NCBI GenBank assembly: GCA_034440455.1
Contig: JAWXCB010000129.1
Location: 4,992-68,991, forward strand
Source: JAWXCB01 sp034440455
GTDB lineage: Bacteria > Bacteroidota > Bacteroidia > Chitinophagales > CAIOSU01
Length of the DNA stretch: 64,000 nucleotides
Direction: 5' to 3'
Positions 1 through 8,084 of this stretch are shown here, piece by piece. The notes under the pieces were generated by a model. It was not told where the DNA came from, ran no database searches, and worked only from the letters and a program-made list of their open reading frames with translations. Positions within the stretch are counted from its first letter, which is position 1, and every line of letters starts with the position of its first letter. Position numbers and translations under genes: made by a program.

Positions 1-245
1 AAGCCGCGCGTGATGCCCGCTGATTCTGTTTCCGCCATGCCGAGCACATCCACTTTTCCCGATGCGTTCATGCTGCCCGCCACCGCGCGGATTTTGCGCG
101 AGCCTAAATCAATGCCGAACACAGGCTTTAATGTTTGCTGCTGCGCAACAGCATTAAAGAAATTCTGCTCCGCAGAGAAACTGCTCACGTCATCGTTCAG
201 ATTGAACTGACGCGGCACGTAGTTGTTATTTGATTCGCGCAACAT
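1..245 (-). CDS. Second FtsA-like actin-fold protein (partial, runs off left edge)
   Basis: Only about 81 N-terminal codons are in the window; I translated them by hand from the ATG at 245, six bases after the ftsA stop. A hydrophilic Asn/Gln-rich extension of about 43 residues is followed by FGIDLGSRKIRAVAG, which aligns with the phosphate-1 motif of the neighbouring FtsA (VGLDIGTTKVCAIVG). The next residues, KVDVLGMAETESAGITRG, match FtsA KVEVLGMAKTDSLGVMRG, the start of the SHS2 region. It is therefore a paralogue of FtsA, not FtsZ, although ftsZ usually follows ftsA. It is probably co-transcribed with the dcw operon. Whether it is full length, or binds ATP or membranes, cannot be seen here. 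Confidence 0.8.
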   Translation of the reverse strand, partial: MLRESNNNYVPRQFNLNDDVSSFSAEQNFFNAVAQQQTLKPVFGIDLGSRKIRAVAGSMNASGKVDVLGMAETESAGITRG

Positions 246-250
246 GAATA

Positions 251-1576
251 TCAATAATCGTTTTGCATGTCCTTCTCCAAGAAATCTTTTCCTTTATCGA
301 AAATCGTTTCCCACCAATTTTTCTTCGTTGATGATTTTACAGTCAGCTTCGGCTCCGCATCTGTTTTCACTTCCGCAGTTACTACTGCTTGTGATTTCAC
401 GCCCCGCTGCTTTATGTCTTCATAGCCTTTTATAATCAATCCGATACCAGTGGAGAACATGGGGTTCTTCACTTCGTTTCCTCCTTTGCTGAGATGCTCC
501 GTGGGGTAGCCGATACGTGCTTCCATGCCTGTGACAAATTCAACCAACTGCACAAGATGCTTCAGTTGCGCACCACCGCCTGTAATCACAATGCCGCCAC
601 TCAGCTTTTTCTCAAAACCGGAAACGCGAATTTCCTGATACACCAACTCGATGATTTCTTCCATTCTCGCCTGGATGATACTCGCGAGGTTACGCAGCGA
701 AATTTCTTTCGGCTTTCTTCCCATCAAACTTTGCACGCTCACCACCGCGCTCTCCTGATTTTCAATTGCATAAGCGGAACCGTATTGCAGCTTCAACTTC
801 TCCGCCTGCTCGCGCATAATGAGGCAGCCTTCTTTAATATCATCCGTTATGACATTTCCCGCAAGCGGAATCACCGCAGTGTGGCGAATGATGCCATTCT
901 GGAAAATTGCGATGTCCGTAGTGCCGCCACCAATGTCCACAAGCGCAATGCCTGCTTCTTTTTCTTCATCCGTCAGCACGGCTGCCGCAGATGCGAGCGG
1001 CTCCAGCACGAGGTCGGCTGCTTCTAATCCTGATTTCTCCACGCAGCGATTGATATTCTGCGCGGCTGAAACTTGTCCTGTGATGATATGAAAATTCGCT
1101 TCGAGTCTGTTGCCCGCCATGCCTACGGGGTCTTTTATGCCCTGCTCATGATCAACGATAAACTCCTGCGGCAGCACGTGAATGATGCGGTCGCCCGGTG
1201 GCATCGCCAGTTTGTACATATCCAGAATGAGCTTCTTCACGTCATCGCGCGAAATCTCCATGTCGTTGCTGTCGCGCGTGAGGATGCCGCGATGCTGCAT
1301 ACTCTTGATGTGCTGCCCTGCTATGCCGACATACACTTTCTTCACCTGTGCGCCTGTTTTTTCCGACACCTCCTTGATGACTTTCTCAATCGCATCAACC
1401 GTCTTGGCGATGTTCGCCACGACACCGCGCATCACGCCCAGCGAATCGGTTTTCGCCATGCCGAGTACTTCGACTTTTTCGTGTTCGTTGATGCGTCCTA
1501 CAATTGCGCAAACTTTTGTTGTGCCGATATCCAGCCCAACTACAATTTCACCGGGTGCGTATTCTATGGTTGGCAT
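251..1576 (-). CDS. ftsA: Cell division protein FtsA
   Basis: A 441-residue actin-like ATPase that tethers FtsZ filaments to the inner membrane and recruits later division proteins. Phosphate-1 motif (GLDIGTTK, about 14-21), the SHS2 subdomain after it, phosphate-2 (VDIGGGTTDIA, about 216) and an adenosine motif (VITGGGAQL, about 332) are all present. The C-terminus carries a short Trp-containing segment (KNWWETIFDKGKDFLEK) after a linker, as expected for the amphipathic membrane-targeting helix. It follows ftsQ with no gap (ftsQ stop at 1577) and is followed by an FtsA-like paralogue. Length is normal for the phylum. Confidence 0.97.
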   Translation of the reverse strand: MPTIEYAPGEIVVGLDIGTTKVCAIVGRINEHEKVEVLGMAKTDSLGVMRGVVANIAKTVDAIEKVIKEVSEKTGAQVKKVYVGIAGQHIKSMQHRGILTRDSNDMEISRDDVKKLILDMYKLAMPPGDRIIHVLPQEFIVDHEQGIKDPVGMAGNRLEANFHIITGQVSAAQNINRCVEKSGLEAADLVLEPLASAAAVLTDEEKEAGIALVDIGGGTTDIAIFQNGIIRHTAVIPLAGNVITDDIKEGCLIMREQAEKLKLQYGSAYAIENQESAVVSVQSLMGRKPKEISLRNLASIIQARMEEIIELVYQEIRVSGFEKKLSGGIVITGGGAQLKHLVQLVEFVTGMEARIGYPTEHLSKGGNEVKNPMFSTGIGLIIKGYEDIKQRGVKSQAVVTAEVKTDAEPKLTVKSSTKKNWWETIFDKGKDFLEKDMQNDY

Positions 1577-2386
1577 TCAGAAATTATTTTTAGTGCAAAC
1601 AATCTGGTCTTTGAATTTCAGGTTGATGATGCGGTAATCTTCAGCGTCAAAATTCTTCAGCACCTCTTTGTAAAAAATCATCAGCTTGTGAAACTTCGCG
1701 TCCATCTCCTCTACTCTTCCGAATTTGATGATGTGGTTGCCGAGCTTGGGAATCAATTCAAAATCTCCGCTCTCCGTTACATGAATCTGCTCGAACTGCG
1801 CTTTCCAGAATTCATCTTTTGCGATGAACCTGCACAACTCCAACAAACTGTGAAAAACCTCTGAACTGTCTGTATTTTCAACGCTTCCGGTAGCCACCAC
1901 CACCCTTGCGGTAAATTTAGACGAGAGGGGCATCTTCTGTCCGTTCACATCGAGATAATAACTAACAGCGGAATTGTTGACAATTCTCAAGAGCGGTTCT
2001 TTTTGTTGGACATCCACATGCACCGCGCCTTGCATGCCTGTATAAATTTCTGCGCGTTGCACAAACGGTATCGCTTCCAATTTTTCCTCAATGTCAACGA
2101 AGTCAATGCTGTGCATTTGCAGCCCTTTCAAATCCTGATTGTAGAAGTTGAGAATGGATGCGTGAATGTCTTCTTCATCAAGAAAAAATAAACCGTTTTC
2201 ATGGTCAATTTTAATATACACATTGCTACACTCGCGCATTTTACTGTCGGTAACCGAGCCGCCCAGCACAATTACAAACAAAAACAGCGCGACAATCCAT
2301 CCGCTGAGTTTTAATAACCTTCTGAATTTATCCGGCTTTGCAGGTTGCGCTTCTTTGTTATCAATTTTATTTTCCATTGCGTTCAA
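1577..2386 (-). CDS. ftsQ: Cell division protein FtsQ/DivIB
   Basis: 269 residues with one N-terminal membrane anchor (about 27-43) and a periplasmic POTRA-like plus FtsQ region. In the divisome FtsQ links FtsK to the FtsB/FtsL complex. The assignment rests on topology, length and position between murC and ftsA, because FtsQ sequences are poorly conserved. The start at 2386 overlaps the murC end by 20 nt; an alternative ATG three codons later (2377) would shorten the overlap to 11 nt. Confidence 0.88.
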   Translation of the reverse strand: MNAMENKIDNKEAQPAKPDKFRRLLKLSGWIVALFLFVIVLGGSVTDSKMRECSNVYIKIDHENGLFFLDEEDIHASILNFYNQDLKGLQMHSIDFVDIEEKLEAIPFVQRAEIYTGMQGAVHVDVQQKEPLLRIVNNSAVSYYLDVNGQKMPLSSKFTARVVVATGSVENTDSSEVFHSLLELCRFIAKDEFWKAQFEQIHVTESGDFELIPKLGNHIIKFGRVEEMDAKFHKLMIFYKEVLKNFDAEDYRIINLKFKDQIVCTKNNF

Positions 2387-3731
2387 ATATTTTTTTTATG
2401 GGTTGCACCAGCGTGTCAATATCGCCTGCGCCAATAGTGAGCAATGCTTCCGGTTTTTTATTTTCTAAAAATGAAAGCAACTCGCCTTTACTCATCACGC
2501 GCTTATTCGGGTTTTTCATTTCCTGCGTAATCATTGCGGAAGTAACGCCCGGCATGGGTTTCTCGCGCGCGGGATAAATATCAAGAACAATCACTTCATC
2601 TGCTTTATCGAGCGATGCGGCAAATTCTTTGTGCAAATCTTTGGTGCGTGAAAACAGATGCGGCTGAAAGATCGCAGTGATTTTTTTCGCGGGATACATG
2701 CTGCGCACCGCGCCAATCAGCGCGTTAATTTCTTCGGGATGATGCGCGTAATCATCAATAAAAACAAAATCGTTTCTGCTCAACATAAACTCAAACCTGC
2801 GCTTCACGCCTTTGAATGCTGCAAACGCCTCTTTTATTTTTTCCCTCTCAATTCCAAGCTGACGCGCTACGGTATATGCTGCAAGCGCATTCTCGACATT
2901 GTGTCTGCCTCCCATCTGCAATGTCATTCCCGCGATTCCATCATCGCCTGCAATGTCAAAAAAGTATGCGCCTTCATTGAGCGCAGCGTTCGTTACAAAA
3001 TAATTTGCTGACGCATCAGAGAAATTATAGGTAAATATTTTCTCCGCTTTCACTTTCGGCAGAATAGAAATTTTACTCTGCCCGATGAAAATTCCTTTCG
3101 GTTTTATTTTTTGCGTGAACTCAATAAATGCTTCTTCTATTTTTTCCCAACTACCGTAAATATCCAAATGGTCGGTGTCAACAGCAGTTACAATTTCCAT
3201 ATCAGGATTCAAGCGCAGGAACGAGCGGTCAAATTCATCAGCCTCAACTACCACCACATTATTTTTTCCGCGTAAATAGTTCGATTGATAATTCAATGAA
3301 ATGCCTCCAAGAAAAGCAGTGCAGTCGTAGCCGCTATGCTTCAGCACATGCGCAATCATGGTTGTAACAGAAGTTTTTCCATGCGAGCCTGCAATAGCTA
3401 TCGTGAATTTATCATGCGTGATTTCCTGTAAAATCTCCGAGCGTTTTTTCACCGTGAAATTATTTTGCAGGAAATAATTGAATTGCAAATGCTCTTTCGG
3501 AATTGCGGGAGTATAAACAACCAAATCAATTCCCTGCGGAATTGTTGCAACCGTATCCTCGTAGGTAATCTTCATTCCTTCTTTTTCCAACTGCTTAGTT
3601 AGCTCTGTTTCCGTTTTGTCGTATCCATACACTTGCACACCTTCACTGTTGAAGTGTCTTGCAAGCGCGCTCATGCCGATGCCGCCAATGCCGAGGAAGT
3701 AGGTTTTTTTTATGTTGTTGAAGTCGGGCAT
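2367..3731 (-). CDS. murC: UDP-N-acetylmuramate--L-alanine ligase MurC
   Basis: 454 residues. It adds L-Ala to UDP-MurNAc, the first step of stem-peptide assembly, in the cytoplasm. The N-terminal Rossmann motif FLGIGGIGMSALA (about 12-24) binds the UDP-sugar, and the ATP loop AGSHGKTS lies at about 114-121. The central HVENALAAYTVA and the C-terminal FQPHLFSRTK region are typical of MurC. It sits between murG and ftsQ; the 77-bp gap from murG holds a hairpin repeat. Confidence 0.97.
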   Translation of the reverse strand: MPDFNNIKKTYFLGIGGIGMSALARHFNSEGVQVYGYDKTETELTKQLEKEGMKITYEDTVATIPQGIDLVVYTPAIPKEHLQFNYFLQNNFTVKKRSEILQEITHDKFTIAIAGSHGKTSVTTMIAHVLKHSGYDCTAFLGGISLNYQSNYLRGKNNVVVVEADEFDRSFLRLNPDMEIVTAVDTDHLDIYGSWEKIEEAFIEFTQKIKPKGIFIGQSKISILPKVKAEKIFTYNFSDASANYFVTNAALNEGAYFFDIAGDDGIAGMTLQMGGRHNVENALAAYTVARQLGIEREKIKEAFAAFKGVKRRFEFMLSRNDFVFIDDYAHHPEEINALIGAVRSMYPAKKITAIFQPHLFSRTKDLHKEFAASLDKADEVIVLDIYPAREKPMPGVTSAMITQEMKNPNKRVMSKGELLSFLENKKPEALLTIGAGDIDTLVQPIKKIFERNGK

Positions 3732-3745
3732 TTGAATCTATTATT

Positions 3746-3826
3746 CGTCATTCTGAGCGAGGCTCTGCGAAGCGAAGAATCTCACACTTTGGATTTAGAG
3801 ATTCTTCGCTACCGCTCAGAATGACG
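3746..3826. repeat. Intergenic inverted repeat (CATTCTGAGCG family)
   Basis: Left arm starts CGTCATTCTGAGCG (3746-3759); right arm is CGCTCAGAATGACG (3813-3826), with AGCGAAGAAT and ATTCTTCGCT as inner arms. RNA could fold into a long hairpin. Related single arms occur at 13291-13322, 16134-16167 and 50464-50507. Its right half overlaps the last codons and the stop codon of murG. Confidence 0.85.
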
Positions 3827-4972
3827 TACCAACGCCAAAATTTCTTTCGCAATCAACTCTGCCGCGTTCGGGCTTCCCAAACGTGCAATGTTTTCGCTTA
3901 TCTTCTTTTGCGCATCTGTGTTTTCAATCAATTCTATCGCGCGTTGCACTAAAATTTGCCGCGCTTCCGCATCCTTCACAAGCCATGCTGCATTTTTCTC
4001 CGATAGTGCAAGCGCATTTTTTGTTTGATGGTCTTCCGCCACGTTGGGTGACGGAACAAGAATCACCGGTTTTTTGATGAGGCATAATTCTGAAATCGAA
4101 ATCGCGCCTGCGCGGGAAATAATCACATCAGCCGCTTCATAAGCAAAATTCATCTCGCGGATGAAATCAAAAATGCGCACGTGCGGCTGTTGCCCTGCGG
4201 GTTTCATCTGCTCGAAATGCGTCCTTCCCGTTTGCCAGATGAGTTGAATATCATGCTTGGCCAGTTCTTCGATTCCCCCGCGGATGCTTTCATTAATTGT
4301 TCTCGCGCCCAAACTTCCACCAATAACGAGCAATGTTTTTTTCGCAGGAGAAAGATTGAAAAATTCATAGCTCTTCATTCTGTCACTGTCGGAAGCTGCA
4401 ATGTTTGCGCGCACCGGATTTCCCGTCTTCACGATTTTTTCTTTCGGAAAAAATTTTTCCATGTCATCATACGCCACGCAAAAACGCGCTGCTTTGTTCG
4501 CGACCATTTTATTTGTAACACCCGCGAATGAATTCTGCTCCTGAATCAAAATCGGAATACCCAACTTGGAGGCGACATACATCGCTGGTCCACTTGCATA
4601 GCCGCCCACGCCTACCATCACATCCGGTTTGAATTTTCTGATGATGCGGAATGCTTTCGATAAACTGGAAATCACTTTCAGCGGCAGCAACGCATTCTTC
4701 AACATATTATCGCGCTGAAATCCGCTTATCCAAAGCCCGTCAATTTCATAGCCTGCTTCGGGCACTTTTTGCATTTCCAATTTTCCCTCTGCGCCAATAA
4801 AATGAACCTGAATCGCAGCATCTATTTTTCGCAAAGCATTCGCAATGGCAATGGCGGGAAACACGTGACCGCCTGTGCCTCCTCCGCTGATGAGCACTCT
4901 AATTGGCGATTTCAAAGGAATCTTGTTTTTCTTTTGGAGGTTCTTTCGCTTCCGGCTTTTCTGCCGGAGCAT
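3809..4972 (-). CDS. murG: Lipid I to lipid II glycosyltransferase MurG
   Basis: A 387-residue GT28-family enzyme that adds GlcNAc to lipid I at the cytoplasmic membrane face. The Gly-rich loop LISGGGTGGHVFPA (about 27-40) and a C-terminal UDP-GlcNAc region (IISRAGAISISELCLIKKP, then a QTKNA segment) are present. The ORF overlaps ftsW by 74 nt from the ATG at 4972; family N-termini fit better with a start near the TTG at 4915, just before KSPIRVLISGG, so the start is uncertain. The last six residues (VRHSER) and the TAG stop are encoded by the intergenic hairpin repeat at 3746-3826. Confidence 0.95.
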   Translation of the reverse strand: MLRQKSRKRKNLQKKNKIPLKSPIRVLISGGGTGGHVFPAIAIANALRKIDAAIQVHFIGAEGKLEMQKVPEAGYEIDGLWISGFQRDNMLKNALLPLKVISSLSKAFRIIRKFKPDVMVGVGGYASGPAMYVASKLGIPILIQEQNSFAGVTNKMVANKAARFCVAYDDMEKFFPKEKIVKTGNPVRANIAASDSDRMKSYEFFNLSPAKKTLLVIGGSLGARTINESIRGGIEELAKHDIQLIWQTGRTHFEQMKPAGQQPHVRIFDFIREMNFAYEAADVIISRAGAISISELCLIKKPVILVPSPNVAEDHQTKNALALSEKNAAWLVKDAEARQILVQRAIELIENTDAQKKISENIARLGSPNAAELIAKEILALVRHSER

Positions 4973-6113
4973 CTTTATTTTCTTTCGGCATTTCCGCTTC
5001 GCGGCTCACACTCAGAATAATTCCTACAGAGATGCTTGTAAAAAACAACGATGTTCCACCCATGCTTACCAAAGGCAAAGTTTGCCCCGTTACTGGAACA
5101 AGATTCACCGCAACCGCCATGTTAATCATCGCCTGCAACACAAGGCTGATGGACAAGCCTACGGCAAGTAATCCTCCGAATGCGTTGGGAGTTTTGACAA
5201 CAATTTTTATTGCCCGAAATAAAAAGAGGAGATAAAGAAAAACGACAAATGCTCCACCGATGAGACCATACTCTTCAATGATGATAGAATAAATCATGTC
5301 GGAATACGGATGCGGTAAAAAATTTCTTTGATGACTGTTGCCGGGACCGTTTCCGAAAATGCCGCCTTTCGCTATTGCAATTTTCGATTGTACAACTTGA
5401 TAAGGCTCCGCATCATCAGCATCTGTAAAATATTGCGCTTCAATTCTGTTTACCCATGTTGCAACACGGTTATTTTCGGTTGTTTTTACTAAAATAAAAA
5501 TCATCAGCGCAAGCGACACTAACATAATCCCTCCCATCGCAGCGATATGCGCTACCTTAATGCGACCGATAAACATGATAAGCACTGAAGTGGTGAATAG
5601 CATCAGCGCAGTGGACAAATTCGCAGGAGCGATAAGCAAACAAATCACAACCACCGGAAGAATGACGGGGATGAATGCGTTTTTAAAATCATGAATAATA
5701 TCCTGCTTTTTTGAAATGACGCGCGCCAAAAACATAATGAGCGCGAGTTTCGCAAGGTCAGATGTTTGAAAGGTGAGGTTGATAATCGGCAGCGTAATCC
5801 ATCGGTCAGCGCTGTTGATTTCCGTGCCGATAAAATACGTGAGAATGAGAAGCGGAATAGACAAATACAACAGCAACTGCGAGATGCGCGAGTAATAGCG
5901 ATAGTCCACCAAGTGCGCGAAATACATCAGCCCTAAACCAGTGACGAGGATGGAAAAATGTTTGAGCAAGTAATACTCGGTGTTGCCTTGCTGATATTTG
6001 TAGGCAAGTGTTCCTGTTGAGCTGTACACCGCGAGCAGCGAGAATACAGAAAGCAGGAACACGACAAACCAGATTACTTTGTCGCCATGCAGTTGTTTGA
6101 GGAGAAGTTTCAT
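4899..6113 (-). CDS. ftsW: Septal peptidoglycan polymerase FtsW (SEDS family)
   Basis: 404 residues with about ten predicted membrane segments. The SEDS signature NLVPVTGQTLPLVSMGG lies near residue 355, in the last third of the protein, and a large periplasmic loop with conserved polar residues precedes it. It polymerises lipid II into septal glycan together with the class B PBP encoded upstream. The hydrophilic Lys/Glu/Pro-rich C-terminal tail is cytosolic and overlaps the start of murG. It could be called RodA by sequence alone, but the dcw context favours FtsW. Confidence 0.95.
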   Translation of the reverse strand: MKLLLKQLHGDKVIWFVVFLLSVFSLLAVYSSTGTLAYKYQQGNTEYYLLKHFSILVTGLGLMYFAHLVDYRYYSRISQLLLYLSIPLLILTYFIGTEINSADRWITLPIINLTFQTSDLAKLALIMFLARVISKKQDIIHDFKNAFIPVILPVVVICLLIAPANLSTALMLFTTSVLIMFIGRIKVAHIAAMGGIMLVSLALMIFILVKTTENNRVATWVNRIEAQYFTDADDAEPYQVVQSKIAIAKGGIFGNGPGNSHQRNFLPHPYSDMIYSIIIEEYGLIGGAFVVFLYLLFLFRAIKIVVKTPNAFGGLLAVGLSISLVLQAMINMAVAVNLVPVTGQTLPLVSMGGTSLFFTSISVGIILSVSREAEMPKENKDAPAEKPEAKEPPKEKQDSFEIAN

Positions 6114-6295
6114 TTGCAGTTATTTCATTAAATCATAACTTTTTTGGAACCTCACCCCTGCCTTCGTTAAAACTTCGGCAGGTAATCCGCCCCTCTCCCA
6201 GTTGGAGAGGGAGTCCAAACTGTAACATAACCTAACAAGTCGTTTGCTGTATGATTTCATTTTCTCAAATCTCATGTCTCTCATCTCAAGTCTGA
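6114..6295. other. ftsW-murD spacer with two repeat elements
   Basis: No gene seen. At 6149-6218 there is a CCTCACCCC...CCCTCTCC...GGAGAGGG hairpin-type repeat related to copies at about 19106-19222 and 21505-21541. At 6264-6291 there is a degenerate heptanucleotide array of TCTCNNN units. Confidence 0.7.
6264..6291 (+). repeat. Heptanucleotide array, TCTCNNN units
   Basis: Four 7-bp units in a row: TCTCAAA, TCTCATG, TCTCTCA, TCTCAAG. It ends five bases before the murD stop codon. The same unit family recurs on the other side of murD in inverted orientation (7619-7643) and again at 8050-8081. Confidence 0.75.
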
Positions 6296-7639
6296 TTACA
6301 AATTCTTCACCGCAGCTTTGAACTGATGACCGCGGTCTTCGTAGTTCTGAAACAAATCAAAACTTGCGCAAGCGGGCGAAAGCAGCACTACATCGCCTTT
6401 GTCAGAAAGGTAGTGGGTAATCTTTACGCACTCTTTCGCGCTCATGGTGTTCACGATGAGGTCAACATACTTTGAAAAAGATTCGTGAATGCGCAGGTTG
6501 TCAGCGCCCATGCAGACGATGGCTTTCACTTTTTTCTTCACCAAATTGAGCAGCACGCTGTAATCGTTTCCTTTATCCACGCCACCCACAACCCAAATCA
6601 CGGGCTTTGTCATCGTTTCAAGCGCGTACCATGTGGAGTTCACGTTGGTCGCTTTTGAGTCGTTGATATATTCAACGCCACCGACTTTTGCGACAAACTC
6701 GAGGCGGTGTTCAAGACTTTTGAAGTCCATCATACTTTCGCGCACGACTTCGTTGCTGATATCGAATGTTTTTGCTGCAATACTTGCAGCCAAAGAATTG
6801 TAGAGGTTATGATTTCCTCTTACGGACACATCACTGATTAACATTTGGAATGGGTTTTTATGGTGAACAAAAATTTTCTTTTTCTCTGACCAGCCCGCGC
6901 TGCCGGCCTTTTTTTTTAAACTGAACGGAAGACATTTCGCCTGCACGGGATGCTTTTTCAAATGCTCCGTTACCACTTCATCATCCGAGCAATAGATGAA
7001 ATAATCTTCCTTCGTTTGATTCTCTGCAATTCTGAATTTTGAATGGATATAGTTTTCAAACTTGTATTCGTAGCGGTCTAAATGGTCGGGAGTGATGTTG
7101 AGCAACACGCTCACATCCGGCTTGAATTCTTTGATATCGTCCAACTGGAAGTTGCTTATCTCCAATACATAGCAATCAAAATTTTTCTCCGCAACCTGCC
7201 AGGCAAAACTGTAACCGATGTTGCCTGCCAGCCCGACATTGAATCCTGCATTCTTAAAAATATGATACGTGAGACTTGTGCAGGTGGACTTTCCGTTGCT
7301 GCCTGTGATCGCAACAATTTTTGCATCAGTATATCGGCAAGCAAATTCAATTTCAGAGATGACGGAAATCTTTTTCTTCCGAATCTTCTTCATGATTTCC
7401 GCCTTCTCAGGAATGCCCGGGCTTTTTATGATTTCATCAGATTTCAAAATGCGATCTTCGGTGTGTTTGCCTTCTTCCCAATTTATTTTATGCGCGTCCA
7501 ACACCGACTTGTATTTATCTTTCACCTTTCCGCTGTCAGATACAAAAACATCAAAGCCCTGCTTCTGCGCAAGAATGGCTGCGCCTACCCCGCTCTCAGC
7601 AGCACCGAGCACAACAATAAGACGTGAGACGTGAGACAT
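6296..7639 (-). CDS. murD: UDP-N-acetylmuramoylalanine--D-glutamate ligase MurD
   Basis: 447 residues. It adds D-Glu to UDP-MurNAc-L-Ala in the cytoplasm. The N-terminal Rossmann motif VVLGAAESGVGAA (about 9-21), the ATP loop TGSNGKST (about 112-119) and the C-terminal SPACASFDLFQNYEDRG signature are all present. The first seven residues (MSHVSRL) and the ATG itself are encoded by a heptanucleotide array, so the present start appears to have been donated by the repeat next to the inserted S23 gene. Confidence 0.96.
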   Translation of the reverse strand: MSHVSRLIVVLGAAESGVGAAILAQKQGFDVFVSDSGKVKDKYKSVLDAHKINWEEGKHTEDRILKSDEIIKSPGIPEKAEIMKKIRKKKISVISEIEFACRYTDAKIVAITGSNGKSTCTSLTYHIFKNAGFNVGLAGNIGYSFAWQVAEKNFDCYVLEISNFQLDDIKEFKPDVSVLLNITPDHLDRYEYKFENYIHSKFRIAENQTKEDYFIYCSDDEVVTEHLKKHPVQAKCLPFSLKKKAGSAGWSEKKKIFVHHKNPFQMLISDVSVRGNHNLYNSLAASIAAKTFDISNEVVRESMMDFKSLEHRLEFVAKVGGVEYINDSKATNVNSTWYALETMTKPVIWVVGGVDKGNDYSVLLNLVKKKVKAIVCMGADNLRIHESFSKYVDLIVNTMSAKECVKITHYLSDKGDVVLLSPACASFDLFQNYEDRGHQFKAAVKNL

Positions 7640-7643
7640 GAGA
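7619..7643 (-). repeat. Heptanucleotide array overlapping the murD start
   Basis: On the minus strand it reads TCTCATG, TCTCACG, TCTCACG, TCTT. Sixteen bases (7628-7643) are a perfect inverted match to 8064-8079 on the far side of the S23 gene. The murD ATG is part of the first unit, and the S23 stop codon begins at the very next base (7644). Confidence 0.85.
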
Positions 7644-8006
7644 CTACTTCCTTTGAGTTTTTAAGGTTTCTATAAATGCGTACATCATCTTCTGAATTTC
7701 ATCAAACTCTGTAATCACCGGATTGATCCTATCATAAGTAACCAAACCCAATTCAGCAGAGATTATCATTTGAGTTGTAAGTTCAAATGAAGAACCATTG
7801 GCTATTCCAAGAAAATGCACGAACTCATTGTTTGAATTGCGACCTGCTCCTTCAGCAATATTTGAAGCAATAGAAACAACAGCTCGTTTTATTTGTGAAG
7901 TCAGTTCATATCGCTCAGATGACGGGAAAACAGATACTATTTTGTAAACTTCCACCGCCATCTTTATTGACCGCTTCCAAATGTTCAACTCTTTGAAATT
8001 GTGCAT
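7644..8006 (-). CDS. Four helix bundle protein (S23/IVP family)
   Basis: A 120-residue all-helical protein with family hallmarks: NFKELNIWKRSIKMAVEVYK at the start, SERYELTSQIKRAVVSIASN in the middle and IAEGAGRNSNNEFVHFLGIA after it. The family is named after proteins encoded in intervening sequences of 23S rRNA; its role is not established. Here it interrupts an otherwise compact dcw operon between mraY and murD. Heptanucleotide arrays in inverted orientation abut it, one at the stop codon and one 43 bp beyond the start, which looks like insertion of a single-gene unit. Confidence 0.92.
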   Translation of the reverse strand: MHNFKELNIWKRSIKMAVEVYKIVSVFPSSERYELTSQIKRAVVSIASNIAEGAGRNSNNEFVHFLGIANGSSFELTTQMIISAELGLVTYDRINPVITEFDEIQKMMYAFIETLKTQRK

Positions 8007-8049
8007 GTCTGTTTATCTTTTAGCTTCAAACAATTCTGCTTTCTTCATA

Positions 8050-8081
8050 TCTCTTGTCTCACATCTCATGTCTCACGTCTT
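8050..8081 (+). repeat. Heptanucleotide array between mraY and S23 gene
   Basis: Units TCTCTTG, TCTCACA, TCTCATG, TCTCACG, then TCTT. It forms the right arm of the inverted pair with 7619-7643 and ends four bases before the mraY stop codon. Confidence 0.85.
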
Positions 8082-8084
8082 GTT

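Noticed and set aside
494..1864. Long plus-strand open frames (e.g. 494-1027, 1073-1864) opposite ftsA/ftsQ
   Set aside because: They are antisense shadows of clearly conserved minus-strand genes and show no domain signal.
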